DNA from: Gymnopus androsaceus JB14
Taxonomy: Eukaryota; Basidiomycota; Agaricomycetes; Agaricales; Omphalotaceae
DNA: 64,000 bases
Assembly: GCA_009733575.1 (NCBI GenBank)
Contig: ML769477.1
Span: forward strand, 152,614 to 216,613
Direction of reading: 5' to 3'
In this document: one piece after another, positions 1 through 11,716 of the stretch
How positions within the stretch are numbered: position 1 is the first letter of the stretch
Layout of the letters: every line of letters starts with the position of its first letter
The notes under the pieces: generated by a model
Seen by the model: the letters and a program-made list of their open reading frames with translations, nothing else
Told to the model about the DNA's origin: nothing
The model's database searches: none
Translations under genes and position numbers: made by a program

Positions 1-2095
1 ATTTAATGCCTGAATGTCTTCTCCCCTGTACGATGATCAGGAATCATACAAATAATAGTTCATGTTAAGCACTTTTTCTTCTTATCCTCGATGAGGGCGC
101 TGCATATAAATTTGAGAAAGACTTTATACTAGCCCCAAAGATGACTGCGTAGAAATACCGCACGAGATACCAAAGGGCATCATAGATGGTCTGAAGCTTG
201 AAACTGGTTCCTGGGAGGTACATAGGTAGCAGTGGGTGTAGCAGTGGGTGTAGTGTGGGGTGTGGTATGTATGCGCAGTGTATGCGTGGTATAAATATGA
301 TTGCGATACTATACAGACCAACTCGTAACAGACACCGGGGCATTGGCCAAGGCACCTGGTATCCAGGTGCTACCTGCAAAACTGGTTGAAGCAAGAGACA
401 ATCGACCTTAAGTAACAGCGCTAATGGCCTCGTTATCAATGGCATCTGTATATCGTCCATGCTACATCCGTCCGATTCAGTCCCTGATTTTCGAGCATAG
501 AAATAATCCGGCGCTCACACTGATTGCTTCTTCGGTAGAGCTCTCGTCACGAACGACAGTGCCGAATCTCTCCCACTTGATGGCTTTCAATGAGAAGCGA
601 GGGTAGAAGACTAGATCTGGATTGACACCTTCTTCAATGATACCTGGCGCACCACTACAGCATGGTACCGAGTCTCTTACTAGCAGTGACACCAAGCGCA
701 GCGGCGATGGGAACTGGTGCCTCGAATTGGAATGGATGGTCACCCTAGAGTAGTAGTGTTGTGAGGAAAAAGGAGGCACTGAAGTTCGGAAAGACGCCAG
801 TGGAATATAGTTCATTTGTCTAAGTAACAAACCTCATGATCTACACGTTGCTAAGATAACAAGAGCGTCCTCAAATGAAATTGGAATCAAAGCACTGAAG
901 CATGCTTTCGGCTTCAAATCATCGCCAGAAGACAGGATGCAGGAAAACAATCTATTCGATTTGACTGTGCATCAGTGTCAGGTTCAGGCTGTAGCGTGAA
1001 GAAGCTCGGGTCGCATGATTCCTGGTCATCGGAGTATACATATCCAAGCGTCATGTAAAAAATGCTTCCAAGTCGTAACTGCCCGCTGGCTTTGTACGTT
1101 CATGCCACCCGTAGATAGGCCTATATTTGTTCTCCTGTATGAGAAGAATCGATAATCAATCGATAATCTGTTCAGATGCGGGAGAATGCCAACCACGAAC
1201 AATGTAGCAGGCAGGGTGGACCTACTGAACGCCAAAACCTAGTCGTCATGCTTGAATGAAAGATGAGATCAAGCCAACCCATGTTAGATACTAGAGAACG
1301 ATCTCCAGATCTACTGTTCATTTGTGAACGTTGCCTTCCTTCCTAGGATTACAGCCGTTAAAAGAGACGAGCTCTCGGCTCCGACTTTGACTAGATCTCT
1401 AGGAGAAGCGCTATCTCCGATGTTCGTAGGTAGCTCCAGCGTTACAACGCTATGAACCCTCCCCTGACAGTCCAACATGGACGTAGAAACAAGTCCTCGG
1501 AGTCTCAACGCGACGCATCTATTCTTGCTCATCCCCAGGGGAGCAGAGTAGGCAAAGGAATAAATAGACTCTAGAGCACGAAAGAATCAGGCTGACAAGT
1601 TGGGACGAAGGCGAGTCCGTCTTCCCGATTGCACTAATCCCAAGCTAATCTGCCAGGCTGTAGAGCGACGGGACTGAGATTGCGGAGATGTATGGAGGGT
1701 GGCAGTGAGGCTGGTGCATTTGTCGACGAGCAAGAGACGGCAGATTCCTTGGAGGCCAAAAGCAAACCATCGTAGTCATAATGCAGGTTGAATATTGACC
1801 GTTCATCCCACCAGTATAGTCGCCTAGGTCGCTAACCCGTTCCAGATCTATTCCCAGCCAAACCACCTATCGTTCTTCAAGCCGCAGCAGAAACCCATTT
1901 GATCTCCGATCGTGAAGCCTGCTCTTCGTCGTCGTTCGCCCCTGTTCTTGGCTGGCAGAAAGGGAAGGAAGCGAAGTCACCAGGACTAGTAAAAAGTTAG
2001 CTAGTTGTAGGATGACGTTCAACCCTAACCCTAGCACACCGTTCCGAATCGGGTGAGTTGCCGTTCCGTCTCGTGCGTCTTCTTCTTACAACATC
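1..2095. other. Intergenic or unassigned region, no confident gene
   Basis: No gene could be assembled with confidence here. The best stretch is on the minus strand at about 477-830, where an open frame reads like protein over its second half (residues such as GVNPDLVFYPRFSLK and KWERFGTVVRD); I do not recognise the family and could not join it to further exons. Short imperfect repeats of a GTAGCAGTGG-like unit lie near 226-266. The remaining short open frames look like chance. Confidence 0.4.
2021..2034 (+). promoter_or_regulatory. Telobox-like motif AACCCTAACCCTAG upstream of the transporter gene
   Basis: Two tandem CCCTAA units lie about 60 bp upstream of the transporter start codon. Short interstitial telomere-like motifs are known promoter elements of some fungal and plant housekeeping genes. 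A regulatory role here is inferred from position only, and a chance match is possible. Confidence 0.3.
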
Positions 2096-5000
2096 ATGTC
2101 GACGCCATTGGGTATTCCTCATCGACGAGGCTCCCGCTCGAATGCTAATTCTCACTCTGGCACACCTCTCAGCGGAACACCCGTTTTTCGCTCTGCAACT
2201 CCAATCGCTAGTACACCCGACTTTCGTGCTCTCCGAGCTCAGGTAATCTCTGGAACACCTCCAGTAGGATTGACGATACCTCCCCCTAATACGAATATTC
2301 CACCGAGGACAACAACAGCAAGTCCAGCGCCTTCCGGAACTCCAGCGTCTGCGGCCGCGATACCTGTTGGAGGACCAAGCAGAACAGGAGGTGTAGACAC
2401 GCCCATATCGATACCAGTTAACTTGGATGATCTACCAGACGACGAAAAGGCTAGGATTCTTCGAAGGCATTTGGTTTCGAAAGAGGAGCGTGGGCGTGAA
2501 CCACGCGAAGCTGCTGACTCGGACGAAGCACACGCTCGACAAGATAGTGAACCGTTCCCTGTTCCCTATGCAGCTCCCGGTGCAGACGTTACACACGATA
2601 TCTATAAATGGCATTCCAATGTTAATGCCCAGAGACAAGCTAGGAGGGTAAGGTCTGCTACATTTTCAGCGCCCGAGAGCTCGAGTGTACTTGTGGAAAG
2701 CGATCCGGCATTTCAGCATATACATGAGCCTGGAGGGTTTAGAAGGAATTATGTATTGGTACATAATAACAACAGCAATGACGGTGCTTCGAGTGGGGCA
2801 GGTGTTGGCAATGGACACGAGTCGCCGATGCCACCGGTAGTCGTGAATAACTTTATAGATTTCTTGTTTTTGTTTGGGCATTTTGTGAGTATCCTTCTGC
2901 ACTTCTGTCTATTCCGTGTCTAAACATTGTTGCGGTAGGCCGGAGAAGACCTAGAAGAAGACGATGATGAAGATAGAGATGACGACGAATTCCAAGACGA
3001 CTTGGAAGGCCGCCCCCATCCTTCTTCCTCCCGTCTTCAAGCTACTTCTGCTCCCATCCCCGGCGTTGGCTTCGACGATGTCGGTCCTACGAATCATCCC
3101 CGCTACTAGGTGGAGATGGACCCAAACCATCGACATTAAAAACGTTGGGGAGGTCAAGGTCGAGATCACGAAGACGAGCAGCGTCGGTGTCTAGGGGCGG
3201 AAACGCGACTGTTGGGCAAGCCACGTTGATGCTTTTGAAGGGTTTCGTGGGGACCGGGGTGCTGTTTTTGGGGAAAGCGTACGTCTGTTTCGTCGTGCAT
3301 TGTTACGCCTGCTAACGCGTACGGCGCGTGTTTAGGTTCTTCAATGGAGGAATATTATTCTCTGCGCTATTGTTTCTCTTTATCGCTGTCGTTTCACTAC
3401 ATTCGTTCCTCTTACTTGTGAAAGCGAAGCTTGTGGTTCCAGGGAGTTTTGGAGGCACGTGAACGTCTAGATATCTTTTTCGCACAATCACAACTAAAAA
3501 CCTGAATCCTTTAGACATCGGAGGCGCGCTCTATGGGCCCTGGATGCGCCACCTCATCCTTTTCTCGATCGTCATCTCCCAACTCGGTTTCGTCGGCGCG
3601 TATATCATATTCGTGTCGGAGAATCTGCAGGCATTTTTCAGTAGCGTGTCGGGGTGTGGGTGGTTTATTCCTGTCAAGTAGGGGTCTTTTTTTTTTGCAT
3701 TAAGTCTTACTCATTCTTTTTACTCCCTTCCCTATTTGGCCTGCTCTCTCCACAGATACCTAATCGTCATCCAATCTCTCATCTTCCTCCCCCTCTCCCT
3801 AATCCGAGACATTGTCAAACTCAGCACAACAGCTCTCGTTGCGGATTTCTTCATCCTGTTGGGACTGGTGTATATCTTTGGATCTGAGGTGAGCAAATTG
3901 AGCGATGACTCTCGTGACGGCACGTTGCATTGCGTCGCATATCTTCCTTCTTTTCGTCAATGTCAACCAACTAACAGCCCTCTTGCTCCTCTTACCTAGA
4001 TCTCCCTCGTCGCCGAACGCGGTATCCGTCCTGTAGCCCTTTACAACCCCCGCGATGCCAGTCTATTCGTCGGAACAGCGGTGTTCTCATTCGAGGGTAT
4101 AGGTGAGAGTCGTTTCGTTTGATTCGTTGCGTTGTATAGCTGTGTTCTGAAAACATATCTCTATGTATATAGGGTTGATCGTGCCGATAGTGGACGCCAT
4201 GAAGGAACCGCGAAAGTTCGAGGGTGTATTGACGGGTGTTATGGCGGGTTTGGTTGTGTGAGTGTTTTTACTGCACGCACCTTGCTTTTGGGAGTTTCCA
4301 GCAAGAGGATGCTAACTATGCCTTTTTTGCTTTTTAGTCTCTTCGGCGGCGCCGGCGCTCTAGCCTACCTTACATTTGGAAAAGACGTCCAAACGGTAGT
4401 GCTGGTTAATCTGAATGAGGTTAACCCGGGGAGTCGGATGTTACAGGTGGTACGTTATGCTCACTCTCGCTTTCGTCTCTCCTTACCTGTTCACTCCCAC
4501 TCAATCATCCTCACTAACGAACCAACTCCCTTTGCCCCCATAGGTCCAATTCCTTTACTCAATGGCCATCCTACTCTCTGTCCCCCTGCAACTCTTCCCC
4601 GCTATCCGAATCATGGAGAACGGGTTGTTCACTACGAGGTTCGTCTCGTTCCTTCTTGTGAGATGCCAGGTGATAGCTGAATCTAATGATTTTAATTGAT
4701 TACTAGGAGCGGAAAGGCGGATAAGAAAGTCAAGTGGATGAAGAATCTATTTCGGTGAGTATTTGTTATCGCGTTTTGTCGCAGTTGGGAGAGGGTACGC
4801 GGATAGGTGTTTAGATTGCTTTGATGCATCTGCACCCGCTTCTTTATTGTTTGGTTGCTTCTTTTGTTCGGAGTGGTTGACTAACTACTCGCAAATGATC
4901 GAAGATTCGCAACAGTCATTTTCACAGGGTTCATCGCACTGGTAGGAGCCAAAGGATTTGGACAAGTTTGTCGCGTTTGTAGGGTGTTTTGCTTGGTTAG

Positions 5001-5445
5001 TTTGACCTTTACTTCGTCAACTTTCTTGACCACTTGCTGATTGGCACCCCTCTCACTCCTTACTTCCTTCACCTCCTCCCCGTTTCCTTGTCTCTACCAC
5101 AGTGTTCCTCTCTGCTACGTCTACCCTGCCATGCTACACTACAAAGCCTGTGCCCGTACTCGAAAACAAAAACTAGGAGATATAGCTATGATCGTATTTG
5201 GACTTGCAGCGGCGGCGTTTACGACTATACAGACTGTTAAGGTGCGTCTTTATCTTTGGGTTGTGAATTGGAGGGGGGATTAGTCGACGAGGAGAATGGT
5301 GTTTCTGTTTTTGTTTTTGTTTTCGTATCCTTCCACGCTCGCTGCTCATTTGCTCACCTCCCTTCTCGTTCCTTCTTTGCAGTTGATGATCGAACCAACC
5401 CCAGGAGCACCACCTGTTGGGGAGTGTGGACCGCCGAGGGTGTAG
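2096..5445 (+). CDS. Vacuolar amino-acid transporter, AVT3/AVT4-like (Aa_trans family), multi-exon
   Basis: The product should be a polytopic vacuolar-membrane amino-acid/proton transporter of the AAAP (Aa_trans) family. The N-terminal ~270 residues are a Ser/Thr/Pro-rich cytosolic tail (SGTPLSGTPVF-like repeats), followed by an acidic stretch, a basic RSRSRSRRR segment, and then hydrophobic segments across many exons. Recognisable family stretches are LLKGFVGTGVLFLGKAF, FGDIGGALYGPWM, LIRDIVKLSTTALVADFF, FEGIGLIVPI.DAMKEP and YVYPAMLHYKACAR. The last exon, 5383-5445, encodes LMIEPTPGAPPVGEC..., ending in TAG. One intron appears to be GC-AG (3455-3514). Two frame breaks interrupt the model: about -1 near 3104, just before LGGDGPKPS, and +1 at 4954-4955, inside the expected VGAKDLDKFVAF. 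I read these as probable sequence errors, because all flanking exons are conserved. The ATG at 2096 opens the long tail; no better start is visible. Confidence 0.87.
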
Positions 5446-5661
5446 TGTAGCCCGTTCTGTTCTTTGACTCAGAGCTATTGGAGTTTATGAAGGTAGTTTT
5501 TAAACCGGAGTAGACCGAAAGATGGAGGGCAGGAAGCAGGAAGGGGGAGAGCTTGATAATTTCCTTAGTTTTAATACGAATCTGTGTTCACTATAGTAGA
5601 CATCATCGACATCCAACATGCATTTTATCTCCGATATACGCGAGGCACGCCTATGTGACGA

Positions 5662-5768
5662 AGCAGCATGGCGCAGTGGTAGCGCGCGGGGCCCATATAC
5701 ACTTTGTACCTCACAGTTGGTATCTTTTCGGAACCCCGAGGTCACTTGATCGAAACAAGTTGCTGCTA
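5662..5768 (+). tRNA. tRNA-iMet(CAU): Initiator tRNA-Met (CAT) with a 35-nt intron
   Basis: The two exons (about 5662-5697 and 5733-5768) fold into a full cloverleaf. The acceptor stem AGCAGCA pairs perfectly with TGCTGCT, the discriminator base is A, and the anticodon stem CGGGG/CCCCG encloses loop CCCATAA with anticodon CAT. The T stem ACTTG/CAAGT encloses ATCGAAA. The A1-T72 pair and the ATCGAAA loop, which lacks the usual TTC, are hallmarks of eukaryotic initiator tRNA rather than elongator Met. The intron sits at the canonical place, one base 3' of the anticodon (between positions 37 and 38). Internal A and B boxes for RNA polymerase III are present within the exons. A T run follows downstream. 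Confidence 0.93.
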
Positions 5769-5799
5769 GTATACCTCGTTGCTCATGGGATACGTTTTG

Positions 5800-5808
5800 T
5801 TTTTTTTT
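5800..5808 (+). terminator. RNA polymerase III T-run terminator of the initiator tRNA gene
   Basis: Nine consecutive T residues, preceded by TTTTG, lie about 32 nt after the tRNA 3' end. Runs of four or more T residues terminate RNA polymerase III. Confidence 0.8.
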
Positions 5809-6091
5809 GCCAGACTCTGAGAAAGTATTACTTATAGTAAGCATGTTGAGGGACTTATTTCATATTTAGACAAGCCATCCTTGGAGTTGAGCAACAAGAA
5901 GGGTGTACTACAGGGCAGGGTTTGAGTGATAGTTGGTTATACATATATATTTTTCCCGAGTCTCCACCAAAACATCTTCTGGACATGCCAAAGACACACT
6001 GAGCCAACGACCTCACTCTCCCAGCTCCTCAATGTAAATTAACATTTAAATGCCATTTGTAAATACATAACCTTCTCGGATCTCAAAGTAA

Positions 6092-7792
6092 TTAAGCATA
6101 CGGCCTCTCAGCAAACCCAGGAAGAATGACTGCATTCTGATGCTTTTTATCATCCTGATCTCGGAAGGTTCGCTGCCACTTTTGTTTCGCAAAGGTCCAC
6201 TCTATTTCGCAATAAGTTTTGTAATAAGTAGAAGCTTCGATGAAACGAACCTTCCATAGTAGGGACGGGATTACCAGATCTCTCAAAGTCGTTCTGAGTA
6301 ATGCCCTCTCTTTGCAAGACGGGCGAATCTTGGATGGTCGCAAGAGGTACATCATTATGTGGTCTATAATTACATAAATGTAGGTTGTTATAAGGAACTT
6401 GAAGTCAACGACTCAGCTCACCGAGAAAAGTACAACAAGCCCAGGCGATCGACGTGCTGTTGATCTGCCGGTGGGATGGTAACTCTACAGGATGATTAGG
6501 AAATGAGTGCATATATTGACAGAAAAGGACGCAACCGATGAATTGTGCTCTTCACATATCCCCCAGTCAGCATCTGTAAGGCGTCGCAAGCGTTTACCGT
6601 CAAAGTTGCATCTTGGGGTTTGACCCACTTCCATTCGTTGGTCGAGTGGTAACGAATTTGAAGGGCAGCGACAGGTTGTCGAAATAGTAGTGTGAAGCTA
6701 CCCAAGTCTAAAATGACTATGTTATAGATATTTTTCAAGGCGCAGATGTAAGAGATCTGGACTAACCGGTGTGTCCGTAAACCCAGTTCTTCAACGACTT
6801 GTTCTCCTCTGTAGAGTACTTGGAATACTTCATATATCTGAGATGATCCTACACGTAACGTGAGTTTCATGGAACGACACAGATAGTAGTAATTTTACCT
6901 CGCTTTTCACAGAATATTGGTGCAATTTTGTAAAATAATCCTCCGGAAGCTCGAGAGCAAGTGCGAGCAGGACAAACAATGGGTCTAGAACTTCCGAATG
7001 AAGCGCCTGCACAAAGAAGCGTTAAGAAGTGGAGTCCAAGTATGATAGTTCACTGATTCACATACTCTCGCAAATTCTTCGATCTCGGGCAGGTTGTCCT
7101 GGATTACCTTGGGGTGGTTTTGCGGAAAATCGCCGTTGAATTCTGCCATGGTGTGTTAGTGAAGGAATGAAACCTCGTTTTTGTTGCAGGCGCATACTCG
7201 GGATGTTGTAAATCTCAACCCTACTCCGAAGGCCCGTTTCGCGATTGACGCTGGTTTGAATAAATGTGTCAACGAAGTAATAAGACAAGGGAAAGGTTGG
7301 AGCAGCCGTACATCGTTCGGCCAGCTGGGATATATCCGTTGAACTTTCCCTGGTCTTGAAGCAGAATCAGCACGACAAATAACAACAATCGGAGTATGTA
7401 GGGCTCACCTAACCCTTCCGGCGTGTATTTCTCCTTCTCCTCAAGGGGGAGTTCGTAAAATTGCTTTCCCAATGTAAACTGGCGGTCAACACGCTCCTGG
7501 GAAATGTTGAAGTTCTTCACATAGAAGAACCCTTTCTCCCGCACGGCGTCGATCAAGGTTTTCGCGAGTTGTTTCTTCCCTTCCTCAGTATGGTATAGAC
7601 TGAGGTCGACAGTGACAAGATCTGCCCAATCAAGATGCTCCTGGGAGCAGTTGAAGGTCCATTATTAGCGAACACCGATGAGAAATTATGAATCCAAACC
7701 TTTGTCTCGGGAACATAGTCAAATGAGCCGAGCTGAGGTACTGGGAACTGGCATGGTATACGATAGAGGAACTTAAAGTTCAGTGTAATCAT
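6092..7792 (-). CDS. 2-oxoglutarate/Fe(II)-dependent dioxygenase (isopenicillin N synthase-like), multi-exon
   Basis: A soluble non-haem iron oxygenase of the DIOX_N plus 2OG-FeII_Oxy type. The N-terminal domain is clear (DAVREKGFFYVKNFNISQER, YELPLEEKEKYTPEGL). The catalytic jelly roll holds GHTDLGSFTLLFRQPVAALQ, giving the HxD pair, and VKSTIHRV with the distal His, so the 2-His-1-carboxylate triad is complete. DRLGLLYFSR supplies the Arg expected to bind the 2-oxoglutarate carboxylate. Splicing joins every conserved block in frame, including YIPAGRT / TGLRSRVEIYNIPKFNGDF, and the C-terminus EEWTFAKQKWQR, ending at TAA 6092-6094. The start is the weakest point: the ATG at 7790-7792 precedes a conserved PVPQLGSFDYVPETK block, and an upstream exon is possible. 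The substrate cannot be read from sequence. Relatives act in secondary metabolism or detoxification. Confidence 0.88.
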
Positions 7793-8152
7793 TTCAACTG
7801 GTTTATAAGGCTGGCATCAAGATCAACTGACCCTTGAGCTAATTTCTGCCTTGTATCGCGCTATGTTTCTGCACCCAATATTAGGCAGAGATTGCGTGAT
7901 ACAAAGTGTGTGCGAGCTGACACATTTCCACAATTCAAAATGAATCATATATATAGTGGGTAAGCAAGTAGCCAATGGTACACTTACTTCATCTTGCCTT
8001 ATGAAATTTTCGCCAGACTGGCGTGCAAGGAGCAGTTGCAAGAACTAAACTGTTTTTGGATCTTAAAAAGAACGTTCCATAATGATAACTACAAGGTTCT
8101 AACTTCTGAAAGCGTGGATTAGTACATCTAGATGCTCAATGTTGTCCATGAC
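7793..8152. other. Spacer between the dioxygenase start and the 3' end of the dsRBM gene
   Basis: An open minus-strand stretch (7823-8041, reading ARQSGENFIRQDE...) could be an additional 3' exon of the dsRBM gene or a 5' exon of the dioxygenase. I could not join it convincingly to either. Confidence 0.3.
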
Positions 8153-10164
8153 TCACTTGCTTTGCCCGACTCCAGCAGATCCCAAGTTTGAGAGGCAGCG
8201 GCGTTCTTTGGCGGCAGCTGCGGTATTCGCGTAACCAACACCATACTGCAGGCCATTCACTGTATAAAATTTGGATGATATGAAACAGGCTGTTCAAGAA
8301 GCATAATCTAACGCACCATAACATCTGACTTCCCACACTGTACCATCTTTGGTGGTCTCATCATATCTCAAGTGCACTCGAGAAGAACAAGCCCAATTGC
8401 TGAGTTGCAAAACACTGCGGCGTCTCCTTGGCAATCGGACAACTTGGCCACAGACAAAACAGATTTCCTTGTTCGAGGGTCGCTCATAAATTACCACAGC
8501 ACTTCTGAATGCATCTGGATTGAGTGTGATTTCTTGACGAGAATATCCACCGCATTCAGTGTGGAACCCCCATATATTTCTCCACAGGGATACCAGCCGG
8601 TGTGGAAGAGAGACGCTATTGCGTACATCCGAAGTGCCCGACAGAGATTCAAGCCGATCCTGATACGATTCTAGCAAACATGCTAGAGATGCGTTTGCTT
8701 GGGAGGCAGAAAACCGCCATACAATTTCGCGGCGACAGCAGCTTCCGCCATGTCCTTCCATATCATTAAATAGGGAGTTGGGTGCAGCTTGGCTGGTGCT
8801 CTTGTTTTGTATGTTCGGAAAACTGAGGAGATCTTCCAGTTTGGAATTGCCACCCTCAGAATGGCGATCAAGTTTCTCTCCTGGAAAGAGGTTGAGTTCA
8901 GTATATGTGTTGAAGATTTTAGATAATGGAATGCTCACTATAAATTACATGATTTGCGTTGTTGAATGTCTGCCACCAACAATTGGCGTAAGTATTAGGT
9001 GCAAGACTCGTATTTGAATACAGAATGTGCGATGATGTACATACTGACCTTCTGTATCAGGAAAGTACACATCGAGATTGCCATATTATCGGTGTTCGAC
9101 ACTTCCAGTTCCTCTTCTTTGACAATCACATTATCGATATCTGGTGTGAATGAAAGTACAGTATGCCCTTGCTCATTTGAGAATATATTGGAACTCTGTT
9201 TTGCATGTGGTAGTCAACACTTTCAGTATTCAGATAACCGCTCACCTCTACAATTCTGGCGAAAGAGATATTTTGTTGGAAGAGGAAATCCAGTCCTGAC
9301 TACACATGGAAGCAATATAAGAGTATGCTGCAAGTTTGAAGAAGATTGTTTACAGCAATGCCATATACCTAGAGAATGTATCCTCAATAAGGTATGCCAA
9401 TCTGGGAATTTGTGTGAAAGCTCACTGTTCGCATTCCAATTAATGAAGCTTCCTGTGTCCCTGTTCTTAACAAAGATGCAAGTAGATGGTGCGTGCTTCT
9501 GCTGCTCGCTACAGTAATTAGGTAGTCAGGATTCCCCTCAATAGTCAAATGACAACTGGCATGTACTTCCGTCAAAAACAATATATCGTGGATCGTCATT
9601 AGATTCATTTGGGGATACTCCTCTCAGATTGAGAATATGCGCATTACTAGAAATGTGGTCAAAAACTCTCAAACGTCAAAAATCTCAAAGTGCTTACACC
9701 AGGCGGTGAGCCGTAGCAACGACCTGTTCCCATTGCTAGTAGAAAAATGTGGGCTCGCGGCGCCGGTATGAGGTTTAAGCTTACGACAAACCTCCTTTGC
9801 ATGCCGTCCTTCAAAAGTCTGAACCAGTACTTCAGAGCCTTCTTGAAAGGCACTATTGAATCGTGATCCTTGACGTTTGTATATCATATGCTGGGGACGA
9901 ATTTCATGTCTTGGGATCTGGTGAACATTCAACCAATAACGCACAATATCTATCACTGGCACAGATATTACGAACCACTTTCACTACTGCTCCTTTAACT
10001 CTCATACACTTGGACCACCGACTTGCTTCCAGTGACCCTGATGTAGGCTCGGGTCTAACGGTTGACCTCCATGTGGGAGAATTGCGCGCACCTTCAGAGC
10101 TAGTTCCGCCGTACACATTAAATGTTCCACCATTTATCGTGAACGACTTGGAGAAAGGGAACAT
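8153..10164 (-). CDS. Agaricomycete protein with N-terminal FTINGGTF motif and C-terminal dsRNA-binding domain
   Basis: The protein starts MFPFSKSFTINGGTFNVYGG, an opening motif widespread in Agaricomycete proteins. Exons then give RFNSAFQEGSEVLVQTFEGRHAKEQW, RYIVFDG, LLASLLRTGTQEASLIGMRTVYGIASGLDFL, IFSNEQGHTVLSFTPDID, a low-complexity region, and GGYSRQEITLNPDAFRSAVVIY with EICFVCGQVV. The last ~65 residues form a double-stranded RNA-binding domain: LQLSNWACSSR..LRYDETTKDGTVWEVRCYVNGLQYGVGYANTAAAAKER, with the alpha-beta-beta-beta-alpha spacing and the terminal AAAKE helix. About eight introns splice in frame, so the gene looks intact. The central EGRHAKE...VFDG...YGIASGLDFL layout resembles a degenerate kinase-like or repeat-free scaffold, but I cannot assign it. 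The function is unknown. dsRNA binding is inferred from the C-terminal fold. Stop TGA at 8153-8155. Confidence 0.75.
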
Positions 10165-10707
10165 GGAAGGGCTGAATGCGAAAGTTGGGCGGTGAGATCT
10201 AGACAAGAGAGCGATAAAACAAGCATACCCCAAAATAACCGGACTTGCCAAAGCTCGCTAGGAATCGAAATTCAGATAGAATCAACTGTTCAAGTGTTGA
10301 ACGTTGTAAAAGGCTCACCGATACCGTGTCATTTTCCTCCATTGGAATCCAGGAGTTAATTCGACAGGTCTAGATCTAGTGTGGGACTAATGTCCGAACT
10401 CTCTGAGTGCAACAAGCGTAAGAGCAAAGTGTTAAACGTGGGATTGTGGAAGTGGCTGTACTTATGTTACCGCTTAACGGAAAGTGACAAAGCGATTGCG
10501 GATTGGAGTGCAAGTTGAAGGGACGTTCAAAACAAGTTCAAACGCTAGGCGGAATTTCTATTCACCCCGACTGAATCCAGAAATGAATGAGAAGTTTGAA
10601 GTACTTGCAGCTACCCTAATAAAACGGCCACTCTCACCGACTTGAAATTATTTCAGTAGCATTTATAAAACTGAAAGAAACGACCGCTGCGTAGCAAGAT
10701 TCCGATC
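10165..10707. other. Intergenic spacer upstream of the dsRBM gene
   Basis: No gene is visible. This is the 5' flank of the dsRBM gene, abutting the 3' end of the minus-strand candidate gene beyond it. Confidence 0.4.
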
Positions 10708-11716
10708 TCAAGGACTAATCAAGTACTCGAAGGCAGCGTTCCCGCCGTACTTGTAGTCTTCGCCCTTTATGCCTCCATGATGCCTTCCTGTCCCATGTAT
10801 ATAACCAAAACACTGACTACCGTGAGATGAGCTATGAGGACCTTGTTTTCGAATGGGATCTCTGCAGTGAACCTTTCAATGAGTGGACCGTAGAGTTCAG
10901 TTCCGCGGTCCCTGCAGTAACTGTACATGTAACACCTGAGCAAGTTGTCGAGAGGATTCTTCCGTACTTGGAGACGTATCCGCTCGCAGTCTGACGACCA
11001 TCTGAGGCTTCTCCCACCCCCATACCAAGGAATAAGGACCCAATCTTCCGCGAGCCCAATTGTAACCCGATGTAGCGTCTGCAAAAGCTATATCTGACCA
11101 AGCCCGAAGCCAATTGCTCCATGGTTCTTTGTACCGTTGACTTCAAGGTCTACGCTCGCTTTTGCATCTGCCACTGAACCAATCCAGACCGGGGAGGAGC
11201 ACATTCGCTTCAATCTCGGCAGTTGACTCGGAGATGGATAGAGCGAGGCAGCGACCTGGGTCAGTTTGACAATGTCGGTGGATGGATGCTGAGAAACCAC
11301 ATCCTGCTCCCTTCCTAAACATGCCGCTCGTACTGTTTTCGTGCGTCCGTTAGTTCGGTGAATTCAGTATATTTGCTAACTGCAATGTACAGCTTTTCCA
11401 GCTTTTGCGAATACCTGCACATTTAGGACGTTCTCAGGTGATATCGTGGAGGTGGCTGCGCTCGAGGCATAAAATACCACCAATATGAAGGATCTTCAGT
11501 TCAAAGTATCATATCTGTCCGAACGCACTGGAGTCTAGGTTGGATATATTGGACATCTGAACCGTTCGAGGAAGCGATATCTGCACGAGTAGGCCCAATA
11601 TGCCAGTGGTACGTGGAATGACCACAGAATACTGAGGAGGATACAGAAGTTGATTGCAGAGGCAATGATGAATTACCAATGATACTGGCAAAGAGGAATA
11701 CAACAAAATGCTTCAT
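10708..11716 (-). CDS. Candidate secreted-protein gene or remnant, unknown function
   Basis: Minus-strand frames carry protein-like segments that suggest a degraded or multi-exon gene. A possible signal peptide (MKHFVVFLFASIIGNSSLPL) starts at 11716. GYVSKYGRILSTTCSG lies in the middle, then GPLIERFTAEIPFENKVLIAHL, and a C-terminal GGIKGEDYKYGGNAAFEYL ends at TGA 10708-10710. The segments sit in different frames and I could not connect all of them with valid introns, so either the exon model is wrong or the gene is frameshifted. The overall look (SGYVSK-G--L---CSG and a terminal G-A-FE-L) is like a secreted family of unknown function I have seen in basidiomycetes, but the resemblance is weak. 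Confidence 0.3.

Noticed and set aside
9863..10195. 110-codon + ORF
   Set aside because: It is antisense to the first exons of the dsRBM gene, whose FTINGGTF motif and in-frame splicing are convincing.
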